Source of the DNA: Christiangramia fulva
GTDB lineage: Bacteria; Bacteroidota; Bacteroidia; Flavobacteriales; Flavobacteriaceae
Length of the DNA stretch: 64,000 nucleotides
Assembly: GCF_003024155.1 (NCBI RefSeq)
Contig: NZ_CP028136.1
Span: 4,316,141 to 4,380,140 of the forward strand
Direction of reading: 5' to 3'
Shown: one piece after another, positions 35,404-44,473 of the stretch
Position numbering within the stretch: the stretch's first letter is position 1
How the letters are laid out: the number at the start of each line of letters is the position of its first letter
Made by a program: the position numbers and the translations under genes
The notes under the pieces: model-generated
Told to the model about the DNA's origin: nothing
Seen by the model: only the letters and a program-made list of their open reading frames with translations
Database searches by the model: none

Positions 35404-35840
35404 TCTTCAACACCAAAATACCCATCCAGCGGGAGCAGGCTATCGAGCGCTTTGAATACCTCGTAAAGAACGAAAAGCGCATCGCCATTATCGATAAAAA
35501 GCCAAAGCGAACCATGAAGCAAAACCGTTACCTGCACCTCTTACTGGGGATGTTCGGACTTCATTTCGGGTATACCCTCGAAGAAGTAAAGCAGGACATA
35601 TTTAAAAAAGTGGTGAACCCGGACACCTTTTATGAGGGCGATAAAGAATACTACGGGACCAAAGTAGATAAATGGCGAAGTACCGCTGATCTGGATAAAG
35701 GAGAATTGACCATTTGTATCGAGAGGTTTCGAAATTTCTCCAATGACCTTGGGTTTTACCTGGCTTCTCCTGAAGAGCATGCCCAATTACAACACTACGA
35801 AAACGAACTGAGTAAACACGAATCTAAAATTTATATCTAA
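35400..35840 (+). CDS. NinB-like recombination protein
   Basis: This 146-residue protein has the NinB/Orf hallmark: an N-terminal strand, IIDKKPKRTMKQNRYLHLLL (basic loop plus K-x-N-R helix), and a C-terminal helical part (GELTICIERFRNFSNDLGFY then LASPEE). NinB proteins bind single-stranded DNA and help phage recombination. It fits the recombination module on both sides. Coupled by 4-base overlap upstream and one-base contact downstream. Confidence 0.7.
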   Translation: MIFNTKIPIQREQAIERFEYLVKNEKRIAIIDKKPKRTMKQNRYLHLLLGMFGLHFGYTLEEVKQDIFKKVVNPDTFYEGDKEYYGTKVDKWRSTADLDKGELTICIERFRNFSNDLGFYLASPEEHAQLQHYENELSKHESKIYI

Positions 35841-36604
35841 TGAAAAAAGTAGAAGAAATCCCGACGGTGCAAACCAGGTTTCAAGAAGAGATTATCACCA
35901 CTGCCGATCTCGACAAAATGAAAGGAAAATATTTAGCTGAAAGGCTATTAAGAACCTGGATCAAAGATTTTATCGATGAAGACAATGGTGATGTGGTCAG
36001 CCTTGACAGGAATGAGATCATTTACGATAAAGGCACTTTTATTACAAGCGATGTACTTTCAGAAATAAACTTTCACCTTCAAACCAATGAAGTTAAAGAA
36101 GTGAAAGTAAGTAACCAGAAGCGTATTGGTTTTCTTTCAGGAGGATTTACTTCTGTTTGGCAGGCTACCGCAAAATTCAATAATAAAAAGTTTACCTACC
36201 TGCTCTATGCCAGTTCCTTGAGTATGGCTTTTGATATTGCTACTGACTTTTTAGAACAGGATCTTCCCGGTGGCTTCCAACTTCACACTTTAAAAGAACT
36301 GGATTACAGCAACCTTATTGTTGTAGAGGAAGATGAGGAAGAGCTTGATTTCTATAAAATAGAACTTGAAGTAGATTTTGAATATCAGGAACCTTACGAA
36401 TCTTCTTATATCCTGAAATCACATGATGCCGAAACTGCTAAGCGGGCAATTGTAGAATACATCGCGAAAAAAGCGAAAGAAGAGAATCGAAGAGAATCTT
36501 TTGATGTCACTATTATTTCTGCAAAAACAATTACCTGCTCAGGGATTGTTGACTACAAATTCTCACAGGAATATTTTGAAAGCCTCAAATCGAAAACCGC
36601 GTAA
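35840..36604 (+). CDS. Hypothetical phage protein
   Basis: A 254-residue protein with two apparent halves: a first part with FITSDVLSEINFHLQTNEVK and QKRIGFLSGGFTSVWQATAK, and a second with LDFYKIELEVDFEYQEPYES and ETAKRAIVEYIAKKAKE. The second half looks like a small alpha/beta repeat seen in other phage proteins. No function recognised. It shares one base with the upstream and the downstream gene. Confidence 0.65.
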   Translation: MKKVEEIPTVQTRFQEEIITTADLDKMKGKYLAERLLRTWIKDFIDEDNGDVVSLDRNEIIYDKGTFITSDVLSEINFHLQTNEVKEVKVSNQKRIGFLSGGFTSVWQATAKFNNKKFTYLLYASSLSMAFDIATDFLEQDLPGGFQLHTLKELDYSNLIVVEEDEEELDFYKIELEVDFEYQEPYESSYILKSHDAETAKRAIVEYIAKKAKEENRRESFDVTIISAKTITCSGIVDYKFSQEYFESLKSKTA

Positions 36605-39600
36605 TGAACTATACGGAATTCCTTAAAAACAAAATAAGGCTGTCCCGGCCCGCCGGTTTTCCGGTTGAACTTAGCGACATCAGCCCCCGATTAAAGCCTC
36701 ACAACAGGCTCATGGTGAAATGGTTGGTTGAAGGTGGCAAACGCGCCTGCTTTGCTTCCTTCGGGTTACACAAAACAGTAACCCAACTGGAGGCGGTTCG
36801 TTTGGTTCTGGAACGTACCGGCGGTTCCGGCCTTATTGTTTGTCCGCTTACCGTACTAGCAGAATTTAAAAAAGATGCCATTGAACGGCTTGGCTGGAAG
36901 CAGGCTCCTAAATTCATTAGAAGGAATTCCGAAATGGACGGTGAAGGTATTTATCTCACCAACTATGTATCTATTCGTGACGGCAAACTAGATCCTACCG
37001 TTTTCAATGTAGCGTCTTTGGACGAGGCTTCGGTATTACGCGGACTCGGTTCTACAAAGACCTTCCGGGAGTTTATGAAGATCTTCACAGGGGATGCCGG
37101 TCCCCTTGGTAGAAGGAATTCCGAAATGGACGGTGAAGGTATTTATCTCACCAACTATGTATCTATTCGTGACGGCAAACTAGATCCTACCGTTTTCAAT
37201 GTAGCGTCTTTGGACGAGGCTTCGGTATTACGCGGACTCGGTTCTACAAAGACCTTCCGGGAGTTTATGAAGATCTTCACAGGGGATGCCGGTCCCCTTG
37301 GTAGAAGGAATTCCGAAATGGACGGTGAAGGTATTTATCTCACCAACTATGTATCTATTCGTGACGGCAAACTAGATCCTACCGTTTTCAATGTAGCGTC
37401 TTTGGACGAGGCTTCGGTATTACGCGGACTCGGTTCTACAAAGACCTTCCGGGAGTTTATGAAGATCTTCACAGGGGATGCCGGTCCCCTTGGAAACCGC
37501 CGCGGGGCTGAAAGCGTAAAATACCGATTTGTCGCAACGGCCACCCCTTCCCCTAACGATTATATAGAATTGCTTGCCTATGCCGATTTCTTAGGTGTGA
37601 TGGATGTTTCACAGGCCAAGACAAGGTTCTTTAAAAGAGATTCCACCAAAGCCGATAAGCTTACCATTCACGCGCATAAAGAAGAAGAGTTCTGGCTATG
37701 GGTGGCGTCCTGGGCCATTTTCGTCAATAAACCTTCCGATATTACCGGGAATCCCGAAGACGATAAAGATTACATCCTGCCACCGCTGCAGGTGAACTGG
37801 CACGAAATACCCACCGATCACAGTAAAGCCGGGATAGAGAAAGACGGCACTTTCAGAATGTTTAAAAATGCCGCTTTCAGTCTTGCCGAAGCTGCCAGGG
37901 AAAAACGGGAAAGCCTTGATAGCCGTATTCAGAAATTACTGGAACTACGCGAAGAAAATCCCGGGTCCCATCGCATTATATGGCATGATCTGGAAGCCGA
38001 AAGAAAAGCCATTAAAAAGGCCATTCCTGAATCGGTGAGTGTCTATGGCAGTCAGAAACTCGAAGACCGCGAAGAATCTATCAGGGCCTTTTCTGACGGG
38101 GAAATACAGGAGTTATCCACTAAGCCGGTTATTGCTGGTTCGGGTTGCAACCTGCAGCGCTATTGTTCCTGGGCTATCTACTTAGGTATTGGTTACAAAT
38201 TCAATGACTGGATTCAAAGTGTTCACAGGCTTCAGCGGTTCGGACAACCCGACCCTAACGGGGTGCGTATCGATCTGATCTATACCGAAGCCGAAAGGAA
38301 GATCCGCAAGGATTTGGAGCGCAAATGGAGACAGCATAAAAAAATGATTCAAAAGATGACGGAAATTATTAAGAAATACGGCCTGTCCCACCAGGATATG
38401 GCAAAAGTGCTGGAGCGTAAGATGGGAGTCGAGCGCATCGAGGTCAAAGGCAAACGTTATACTATGGTCAATAACGACAATGTAGACGAACTGCCACGCC
38501 TGAAAAGCAATTCGGTAGGACTCGTTCATACCTCCATTCCTTTTGCCACGCAATACGAATACACGCCTAATTATGCCGATTACGGCCATAGTGAGAATGT
38601 GCAGGAGTTCTTCCAGCAAATGGATTACGCAACGCCTGAAGTTTTCAGGGTATTGATGCCCGGAAGGATCGCGGCCATTCACGTGAAAGATCGTATCGTT
38701 CCCGGCGGACTCAACGGGCTCGGCTTTCAAACTGTTTACCCGTTCCACAAAGATTGCATTGACCACTTCACAAAGCACGGTTTTGCATACATGGGCATGA
38801 AAACCATTGTTACTGATGTGGTACGGGAAAACAACCAGACCTATCGCCTGGGATGGACCGAGCAATGTAAAGACGGAACCAAAATGGGTGTTGGAATGCC
38901 GGAGTATCTTTTGTTATTCAGAAAACCGCAGACCGACAGCTCCAAGGGTTATGCCGATGTACCGGTAATAAAAGATAAAATTGAAATTGCTGAATGTCCT
39001 GAGTGCTTTGAAAGAACACCGTTTGAAAAATGGGAGTTTGATTTTGATCAAGAACCGGAGCCAGTTTACTATTGTCCTAATTGTAAAAAAGGGAATCTAT
39101 CAGATAAGATTCCAACAAAATATTATTCCCGTTCCCGCTGGCAGGTAGATGCGCACGGCTTTACAAGATCTTCAGGCAACCGCTGTTTAAAACCAGAAGA
39201 ACTGGCCAAGCTCGATCACGACAAGATCTTTAAGGAATTCAAACGCTTTTCTTTGGAAAAAGTATATGATTTCGAGCATCATGTAAAGATCGGGGAAACC
39301 CTTGACGCTACCGGAAAACTTCCCACTTCCTTTATGCTCTTACAGCCGCAAAGCTGGCATGAGGATGTATGGAGTGATATCACCCGTATGCTTACCCTGA
39401 ACAGCTCCCAGTGGAGCAAGGGAAAAGAAATGCATTTATGTCCGTTGCAGTTTGATATCGTAGACCGTGTGATCGAGCAAATGAGCAATCCCGGGGATGT
39501 GGTACTGGATTATTTCTCAGGAATCGGAACGGTGCCCTATCGATCTGTTTTAAAGGGTCGTATAGGCTACGGTATAGAACTGGCCAATAACTATTTCCTG

Positions 39601-39690
39601 GATGGGGTTTCCTATTGCAAAGCCGCTGAAGAGAAAATGGAAATGCCCACGCTTTTTGATGTATTGGAAAATGAAAAGGTGGAGGGATGA
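36604..39690 (+). CDS. SNF2-like helicase fused to DNA methyltransferase
   Basis: The 1028-residue fusion starts with an SF2/SNF2 helicase: motif I FGLHKT (G54-T58), motif II SLDEAS, ATATPSPND, then SVHRLQRFGQPDPNG (motif VI). From about residue 610 follows a methyltransferase: LVHTSIPFATQYEY (motif IV, in which SIPF replaces SPPY, near 642), an inserted zinc ribbon with CPECF and CPNCKKGN (about 798-830), and SAM motif LDYFSGIGT near 970. Residues 106-297 are three exact copies of a 64-residue block carrying motif II. The phage presumably modifies its own DNA with it. Whether the triplicated helicase works is doubtful. Confidence 0.85.
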   Translation: MNYTEFLKNKIRLSRPAGFPVELSDISPRLKPHNRLMVKWLVEGGKRACFASFGLHKTVTQLEAVRLVLERTGGSGLIVCPLTVLAEFKKDAIERLGWKQAPKFIRRNSEMDGEGIYLTNYVSIRDGKLDPTVFNVASLDEASVLRGLGSTKTFREFMKIFTGDAGPLGRRNSEMDGEGIYLTNYVSIRDGKLDPTVFNVASLDEASVLRGLGSTKTFREFMKIFTGDAGPLGRRNSEMDGEGIYLTNYVSIRDGKLDPTVFNVASLDEASVLRGLGSTKTFREFMKIFTGDAGPLGNRRGAESVKYRFVATATPSPNDYIELLAYADFLGVMDVSQAKTRFFKRDSTKADKLTIHAHKEEEFWLWVASWAIFVNKPSDITGNPEDDKDYILPPLQVNWHEIPTDHSKAGIEKDGTFRMFKNAAFSLAEAAREKRESLDSRIQKLLELREENPGSHRIIWHDLEAERKAIKKAIPESVSVYGSQKLEDREESIRAFSDGEIQELSTKPVIAGSGCNLQRYCSWAIYLGIGYKFNDWIQSVHRLQRFGQPDPNGVRIDLIYTEAERKIRKDLERKWRQHKKMIQKMTEIIKKYGLSHQDMAKVLERKMGVERIEVKGKRYTMVNNDNVDELPRLKSNSVGLVHTSIPFATQYEYTPNYADYGHSENVQEFFQQMDYATPEVFRVLMPGRIAAIHVKDRIVPGGLNGLGFQTVYPFHKDCIDHFTKHGFAYMGMKTIVTDVVRENNQTYRLGWTEQCKDGTKMGVGMPEYLLLFRKPQTDSSKGYADVPVIKDKIEIAECPECFERTPFEKWEFDFDQEPEPVYYCPNCKKGNLSDKIPTKYYSRSRWQVDAHGFTRSSGNRCLKPEELAKLDHDKIFKEFKRFSLEKVYDFEHHVKIGETLDATGKLPTSFMLLQPQSWHEDVWSDITRMLTLNSSQWSKGKEMHLCPLQFDIVDRVIEQMSNPGDVVLDYFSGIGTVPYRSVLKGRIGYGIELANNYFLDGVSYCKAAEEKMEMPTLFDVLENEKVEG
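36919..37494 (+). repeat. Three tandem 192-bp repeats inside the helicase domain
   Basis: Units at 36919-37110, 37111-37302 and 37303-37494 are identical except for the last base of the third. Each begins AGAAGGAATTCC and ends at CCCCTTGG. The length (64 codons) keeps the frame, so the protein carries DEAS motif II three times (D140, D204, D268). A very recent expansion or an assembly duplication are the two explanations. Confidence 0.95.
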
Positions 39691-41396
39691 GAGAGTTTGT
39701 AATAGACCTATTCTGTGGAGCTGGCGGAACTTCAGCTGGAATCCATTTAGCAAACGGAAGTAGCAAGGTTGTTTTATGTGTCAACCATGATCTTAATGCT
39801 ATTGAAAGCCACCGGTTAAATCATCCCAATGCAAAGCATTTGACCGAAGACATCCGAAACCCGGAGGTTTTATTCTGGTTAAAGCTTCGTGTGAATGCCC
39901 TCCGGAAATTATATCCCGGTTGTATCATTACAATTTGGGCAAGTCTGGAATGCACGAATTTCTCAAAGGCTAAAGGTGGCCAGCCAAGGGATGCCGATAG
40001 CCGAACCCTTGCAGAACATTTATTTATGTATCTGGATGCAGTAGATCCTGATTACTTAATGATTGAAAATGTGATTGAATTTATGTGCTGGGGTCCTCTT
40101 GATGAAAAAGGAAAACCTCTATCCAGAAAACGCGGTAAGGATTATTTAAAATGGGTAGATCAGGTTCGATCTTACGGATATAAATTCGATTGGAAGGAAT
40201 TGAATTCTGCAAATTATGGGGCTTACACTTCACGAACCAGGTATTTCGCACAATTCGCGAAAAAGCACCTTCCTATATCATGGCCAGAACAAACTCATGC
40301 CAAGAAAATAAAGAAAGAGCAGGGACTGTTCCAAAACCTAAAGCCATGGAAACCTGTTAAGGAAGTTCTTAATCTGGAGCATGAAGGCAAATCTATTTTT
40401 AACCGGAAAAAGCCTTTAGTTGAAAATACGCTGAAGCGTATCTATGCCGGGCTTGTGAAGTTTGTGGCCAACGGTGATGATTCCTTTATAAAGAAATATT
40501 ATTCAGGCAGACCGGCCGGGAAAGTGATTAGTATAAATGGCCCTGCCGGAACGATCACTACCATAGACGGCCAAAGTGTTGTAAAATGCGATTTTCTTTT
40601 GAAGTATAATTCAAAAAACAGGAATGGTCACTACAAACCACCATCAATGGAAAATCCTTCTCCAACTGTATCAACTCAGGGTCGACTTGGAATCATAAAC
40701 ACTGATTTTCTACAAAGCTATTACGGTAATGGTAATTCTCATTCTACTGAGGAACCATGCCCAACGGTCTCAACAAAAGATCGGTTTGGTAAAATATCAA
40801 CTCATTTTATAGATCAGCAGTTCGGTAACTCCAAACCTTCAGGATTAGATCAGCCATTAGGATCTATTACTCAAAATCCAAAGTACGCATTCGTAAACGC
40901 AGAAAAGGAGCCATGGTTAATGGATACCAGTTTTAACAATAAAGGCAAATCGATTGATGAACCCGCACCGACTGTTTTAGCTAGTAGGAAACATCACTAC
41001 CTGATGAATCCCCAATTTAAAAATCCTGGTAATCCTGTAAATAAACCAGCTCCAACGGTAATTGCGAGGCAGGATAAAAAGCCGCTTGGTTTGATTTCCT
41101 GTGAGTCAGGATCTGGATTTATCATTCCAGTTTATGATGAAGATTGCGAGACCATGATCAAGATAAAATTGTTCATGGCTTATTACGGCATCGTAGATAT
41201 CAAAATGCGAATGCTGGAAGTAGAAGAACTCATGCGAATTCAGGGTTTCCCTGAAGGATATCAATTGGTAGGTACTAAGACAGATCAGAAGAAATTCATT
41301 GGGAATTCTGTAGAAGTAACTACTGCAAAAGCACTTTTCGAAGCTCATCATGAAGCTTTGGAAGTTTATTACGAAAAACAACAATTAGCAGCTTAA
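39687..41396 (+). CDS. DNA (cytosine-5) methyltransferase
   Basis: C5-methyltransferase motifs are in order: motif I IDLFCGAGGTSAGI (residues 6-19), catalytic Cys89 in ASLECTNFSKAKGG (Glu before Cys instead of the usual Pro), motif VI MIENV, and the end RIQGFPEGY with KKFIGNSV (motifs IX-X). Between about 325 and 475 lie five or six diverged repeats with the core P-x-PTV (NPSPTVSTQG, EPCPTVSTKD, EPAPTVLASR, KPAPTVIARQ). The gene overlaps the helicase-methyltransferase by 4 bases. It probably protects phage DNA from host restriction such as that encoded in the neighbouring island. Confidence 0.92.
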   Translation: MREFVIDLFCGAGGTSAGIHLANGSSKVVLCVNHDLNAIESHRLNHPNAKHLTEDIRNPEVLFWLKLRVNALRKLYPGCIITIWASLECTNFSKAKGGQPRDADSRTLAEHLFMYLDAVDPDYLMIENVIEFMCWGPLDEKGKPLSRKRGKDYLKWVDQVRSYGYKFDWKELNSANYGAYTSRTRYFAQFAKKHLPISWPEQTHAKKIKKEQGLFQNLKPWKPVKEVLNLEHEGKSIFNRKKPLVENTLKRIYAGLVKFVANGDDSFIKKYYSGRPAGKVISINGPAGTITTIDGQSVVKCDFLLKYNSKNRNGHYKPPSMENPSPTVSTQGRLGIINTDFLQSYYGNGNSHSTEEPCPTVSTKDRFGKISTHFIDQQFGNSKPSGLDQPLGSITQNPKYAFVNAEKEPWLMDTSFNNKGKSIDEPAPTVLASRKHHYLMNPQFKNPGNPVNKPAPTVIARQDKKPLGLISCESGSGFIIPVYDEDCETMIKIKLFMAYYGIVDIKMRMLEVEELMRIQGFPEGYQLVGTKTDQKKFIGNSVEVTTAKALFEAHHEALEVYYEKQQLAA

Positions 41397-41411
41397 AACC
41401 CCTCGGAATTT

Positions 41412-42149
41412 ATGACTGGATGGATAAAACTTCACAGATCACTTTTAGAATGGGAATGGTACGAAGATATCAACGCGACCAGGCTTCTCATTCATTTATT
41501 GATCTCGGTGAATTATGTAGATAAAAAATGGCGTGGCGAAGAGATAAAAGCTGGTTCTATGGTTCTCAGCTGGTCCACTTTATCTAAAGGAACAGGCCTC
41601 ACAGTGCGGCAAGCACGTTCGGCAATGGATAAACTTGAAGCGTCAGGCGAGGTGACAAGGAACGTGACAAACAAATATCAGGTTGTAAGCCTTGTAAAAT
41701 GGGAAAAACTTCAGGGGGATATTGAAAAGGCTGACAAACAAAATGCAATCAAACGGGCAGACAAATGGCAGACAAATGACAGGCAAGCGACAACAACTAA
41801 AGAAAGTAAAGAATATAAAGAAATAAAAGAAATAGAGAATACGCGCGAGCAAAATTTTTCAAAATATTCTGCTTATGATCTGATCCAAAAAGAAAAACCA
41901 ACATCATTACAGGCTTTTGAAATGCAAAAAAAGAAGTTGGTACCAGACTGGAAAAAACTGCTGGAGAATTTCGAAAACAAAATTGAACTGGAACTGGCCC
42001 GAAATGAGATCAAGTTTGAGGCGGAAGAATTATTCCCGCGTTTCAAAGGCTATGTGAATACGTGGATTGAAAATGAGCAGAAATCCAGAGAAAACCAGCC
42101 AAAAATACATGCACCCGAAGACCCTTCAAGAAATATTCCCATAGGATGA
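41412..42149 (+). CDS. Phage replication initiator (winged-helix replisome organiser)
   Basis: The N-terminus WIKLHRSLLEWEWYEDINAT then RLLIHLLISVNYVDKKWRGE is the typical start of phage DnaD/replisome-organiser proteins; SWSTLSKGTGLTVRQARSAM is the winged helix. A Lys/Glu-rich linker and a helical C-terminus (RFKGYVNTWIENEQKS) follow. It is expected to bind the phage origin and load the helicase encoded next, with which it overlaps by 4 bases. No origin repeats were found in the gene by eye. Confidence 0.82.
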   Translation: MTGWIKLHRSLLEWEWYEDINATRLLIHLLISVNYVDKKWRGEEIKAGSMVLSWSTLSKGTGLTVRQARSAMDKLEASGEVTRNVTNKYQVVSLVKWEKLQGDIEKADKQNAIKRADKWQTNDRQATTTKESKEYKEIKEIENTREQNFSKYSAYDLIQKEKPTSLQAFEMQKKKLVPDWKKLLENFENKIELELARNEIKFEAEELFPRFKGYVNTWIENEQKSRENQPKIHAPEDPSRNIPIG

Positions 42150-43630
42150 GCGAAAATATAACCTACAAAAAAAACGATGCTGTAAGCCTTGTAAAAGGAA
42201 AAATTCCTCCACAGGCCGTTGACTTGGAAGAAGTGATCCTCGGGGCTTTAATGATCGACAAAAAAGGCCTTGACGAGATCATGGATTTTATGAAACCGGA
42301 AATGTTTTATAAAACCAAGCACAAAACCATTTTTAAAATCATTCGAAAGCTTTATCAAAATGATGATGATGTAGATCTTCTCACTGTTTCAGATGAGTTG
42401 AAAAAGGAAGGAAGTCTTGACAAAGTCGGTGGTGATTATTATCTCATTGAACTTACCCAAAAGGTTTCCAGTTCGGCACACATCCAACGGCATGCAAGGA
42501 TTGTATTCCAGGAATATATCAAGCGACAGATGATTTCAAACTCAAATGCGATCATTGAAAATGCCTATGATAAATCTAAAGATACTTTCGACATTCTGGA
42601 AAAAGCCTATGAGCATTTAGGGACGGTTTCAAACCTGATTGTTCCAACCAAAACCCAAAGCGTAAGAGAACTGGCCGTTGAAATCGTATCTCATGCCCGA
42701 AAACTTTTCAAAAAGGAAGTAAAACCCGGGCTTGAAACCCCGGTAAGACACCTTACCCGAAGAATGGGAGGCTGGAGAAATTCAGAGCTTATCATTCTTG
42801 CGGCACGTCCAGGGATGGGAAAAACAGCTTTTGCCCTTAAAACAGGATGGATTACTGCCCTGAACAAAATACCGGTAGCCTTTTTCTCTTTGGAAATGTC
42901 GGCCCCGCAACTGATGAGTAGGATCATATCTATGGATTGCAGGATTGAGAATGATAAACTACAAAAAGATGGCCTTACGCATCAGGAAGAACAAATGGTA
43001 AATACCAGGATGTCCCAAATCGGGGAAGTTCCGTTTTATATCGACGATACCTCCAGTTTAAATATTCACACCCTGAAAGCCAAGGCAAAAAAAATGCATA
43101 AGGAGCTGAATTTAAAACTAATCATTGTTGATTATCTGCAGCTGATGGATGGCCCTTCGAAAAGTTTTAACCAGAATCGGGAACGCGAAATATCTGAAAT
43201 ATCCCGCGGATTAAAATTACTGGCAAAAGAACTGAATGTTCCTGTTATAGCACTATCCCAACTTTCGAGAGCTGTTGAAACCAGAGGCGGAAGTAAACGT
43301 CCGCAACTATCCGATCTTCGGGAGTCAGGGGCTATAGAGCAGGATGCCGATGTTGTTGGATTTATTTACCGACCGGAATATTACGGGATTGAGAACTGGG
43401 ATGATTACGAACATGCTCCCACCCATCAGGAGGCCGAATATATTATTGCTAAAAACAGGAATGGCGGACTTGTTAGAAACAGAATGCGTTTTCTTCCAAA
43501 ATACACGCTTTTCTCTGATCTGGATGAAGAATTTGATGAAAAAGAATTTCAACCCGCACTCCCACCCACAAATATGAATCCCAACGATGCCTTTGGAAAT
43601 GATAATCCCGATAATGATGTACCATTTTAA
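42146..43630 (+). CDS. dnaB: Replicative DNA helicase DnaB
   Basis: A complete 494-residue DnaB: N-terminal domain (VDLEEVILGALMIDKKGLDE), linker, and RecA-like domain with Walker A ARPGMGKTAF, FFSLEMSAPQLMSR, LKLIIVDYLQLMDG (Walker B), and SQLSRAVETRGGSKRPQLSD then LRESGAIEQDADVV. Length and motifs match bacterial DnaB. The phage thus brings its own helicase and does not have to recruit the host one. It is the last gene of the replication unit. Confidence 0.96.
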   Translation: MSENITYKKNDAVSLVKGKIPPQAVDLEEVILGALMIDKKGLDEIMDFMKPEMFYKTKHKTIFKIIRKLYQNDDDVDLLTVSDELKKEGSLDKVGGDYYLIELTQKVSSSAHIQRHARIVFQEYIKRQMISNSNAIIENAYDKSKDTFDILEKAYEHLGTVSNLIVPTKTQSVRELAVEIVSHARKLFKKEVKPGLETPVRHLTRRMGGWRNSELIILAARPGMGKTAFALKTGWITALNKIPVAFFSLEMSAPQLMSRIISMDCRIENDKLQKDGLTHQEEQMVNTRMSQIGEVPFYIDDTSSLNIHTLKAKAKKMHKELNLKLIIVDYLQLMDGPSKSFNQNREREISEISRGLKLLAKELNVPVIALSQLSRAVETRGGSKRPQLSDLRESGAIEQDADVVGFIYRPEYYGIENWDDYEHAPTHQEAEYIIAKNRNGGLVRNRMRFLPKYTLFSDLDEEFDEKEFQPALPPTNMNPNDAFGNDNPDNDVPF

Positions 43631-43641
43631 AAAAAAGACTT

Positions 43642-44115
43642 ATGAAAAAACTACTTCTATTGCTTTTGTTTCCGGTATTATCATACTCACAAGGCTTTGT
43701 GTGGATGGGAACTGAAATCGACCCTCGAAATGCGATCTTTGGAGGCACCGTAAACGAACAGGCCTTCGACGGTATGCTGAAATTGGGCTATCGCAACGGA
43801 CATTTTGAGGCGAATGCGTTCTATGAGATCTTCCCGGTTATAGACTACAAAAGCTATGGAATGAATTTGAATATCGTGACCCGACCGGAGAAAATTATGG
43901 TACCGGTGGCAGGCTTCCAGATAAGCATGATACAACGGCCGTGGCATTTATACCCGTCACTGGCCATCAACGCAAAACTTGAATACCATTTTAACCGCTG
44001 GAGCCGGTTCTTTATCTACCTGCGTGGAGAAAGCAAACTCCGCAGCGATTGGAATGATAAGATCGTGCACTCCGGTTATTTTGGAGTGGCTTATAAATTA
44101 ACCAATAACAAGTAA
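43642..44115 (+). CDS. Putative outer-membrane beta-barrel-like protein
   Basis: The 157-residue protein has a signal peptide (LLLLLLFPVLSYSQ). The rest consists of alternating strands with aromatic girdle residues (MLKLGYRNGHFEANAFYEIF, INAKLEYHFNRWSRFFIYLR, HSGYFGVAYKL), as in small outer-membrane barrels. An envelope protein encoded in the early region suggests receptor masking or superinfection exclusion. This is inferred; no family was recognised. Confidence 0.6.
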   Translation: MKKLLLLLLFPVLSYSQGFVWMGTEIDPRNAIFGGTVNEQAFDGMLKLGYRNGHFEANAFYEIFPVIDYKSYGMNLNIVTRPEKIMVPVAGFQISMIQRPWHLYPSLAINAKLEYHFNRWSRFFIYLRGESKLRSDWNDKIVHSGYFGVAYKLTNNK

Positions 44116-44119
44116 AGAA

Positions 44120-44194
44120 ATGAAGGAAGTAAATAATAGTGATTGTGAAACATCACAAGATGATGATTTCCTTGAATGGATGCAAAACAATTAA
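44120..44194 (+). CDS. Very small acidic ORF
   Basis: An ATG four bases after the previous stop opens 24 codons (MKEVNNSDCETSQDDDFLEW then MQNN). Acidic content and a Trp-containing helix are plausible for a small inhibitor peptide, but the length makes chance possible. Confidence 0.3.
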   Translation: MKEVNNSDCETSQDDDFLEWMQNN

Positions 44195-44224
44195 CAAATC
44201 CCACCACCCTCTAAAGAAGATAAG

Positions 44225-44470
44225 ATGAAAATAGAAATTAAAGTAAACGAAAGAAATTTACAATTTCCTGTTTTAATGTATAATGAGACCAATGACACGT
44301 TAATACTTGCGACAGGATATTGGCACGAAAACGGTCATAATTTTAAAGGTGTTTGCCTAAGAAATTCTAAAAATCCAGAATTAGTAGGTAGAGATGATAA
44401 ATACTGGAACTCAGTAGCATTTAAAGAATATGAGCATACAGTAATTTTATCTAACCAATCAAACCTATAA
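44225..44470 (+). CDS. Hypothetical phage protein
   Basis: An 81-residue beta-rich protein (FPVLMYNETNDTLILATGYW then HENGHNFKGVCLRNS). The sequence is AT-rich compared with the flanking replication genes. It is first of a run of four small genes. Function unknown. Confidence 0.6.
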   Translation: MKIEIKVNERNLQFPVLMYNETNDTLILATGYWHENGHNFKGVCLRNSKNPELVGRDDKYWNSVAFKEYEHTVILSNQSNL

Positions 44471-44473
44471 AGA

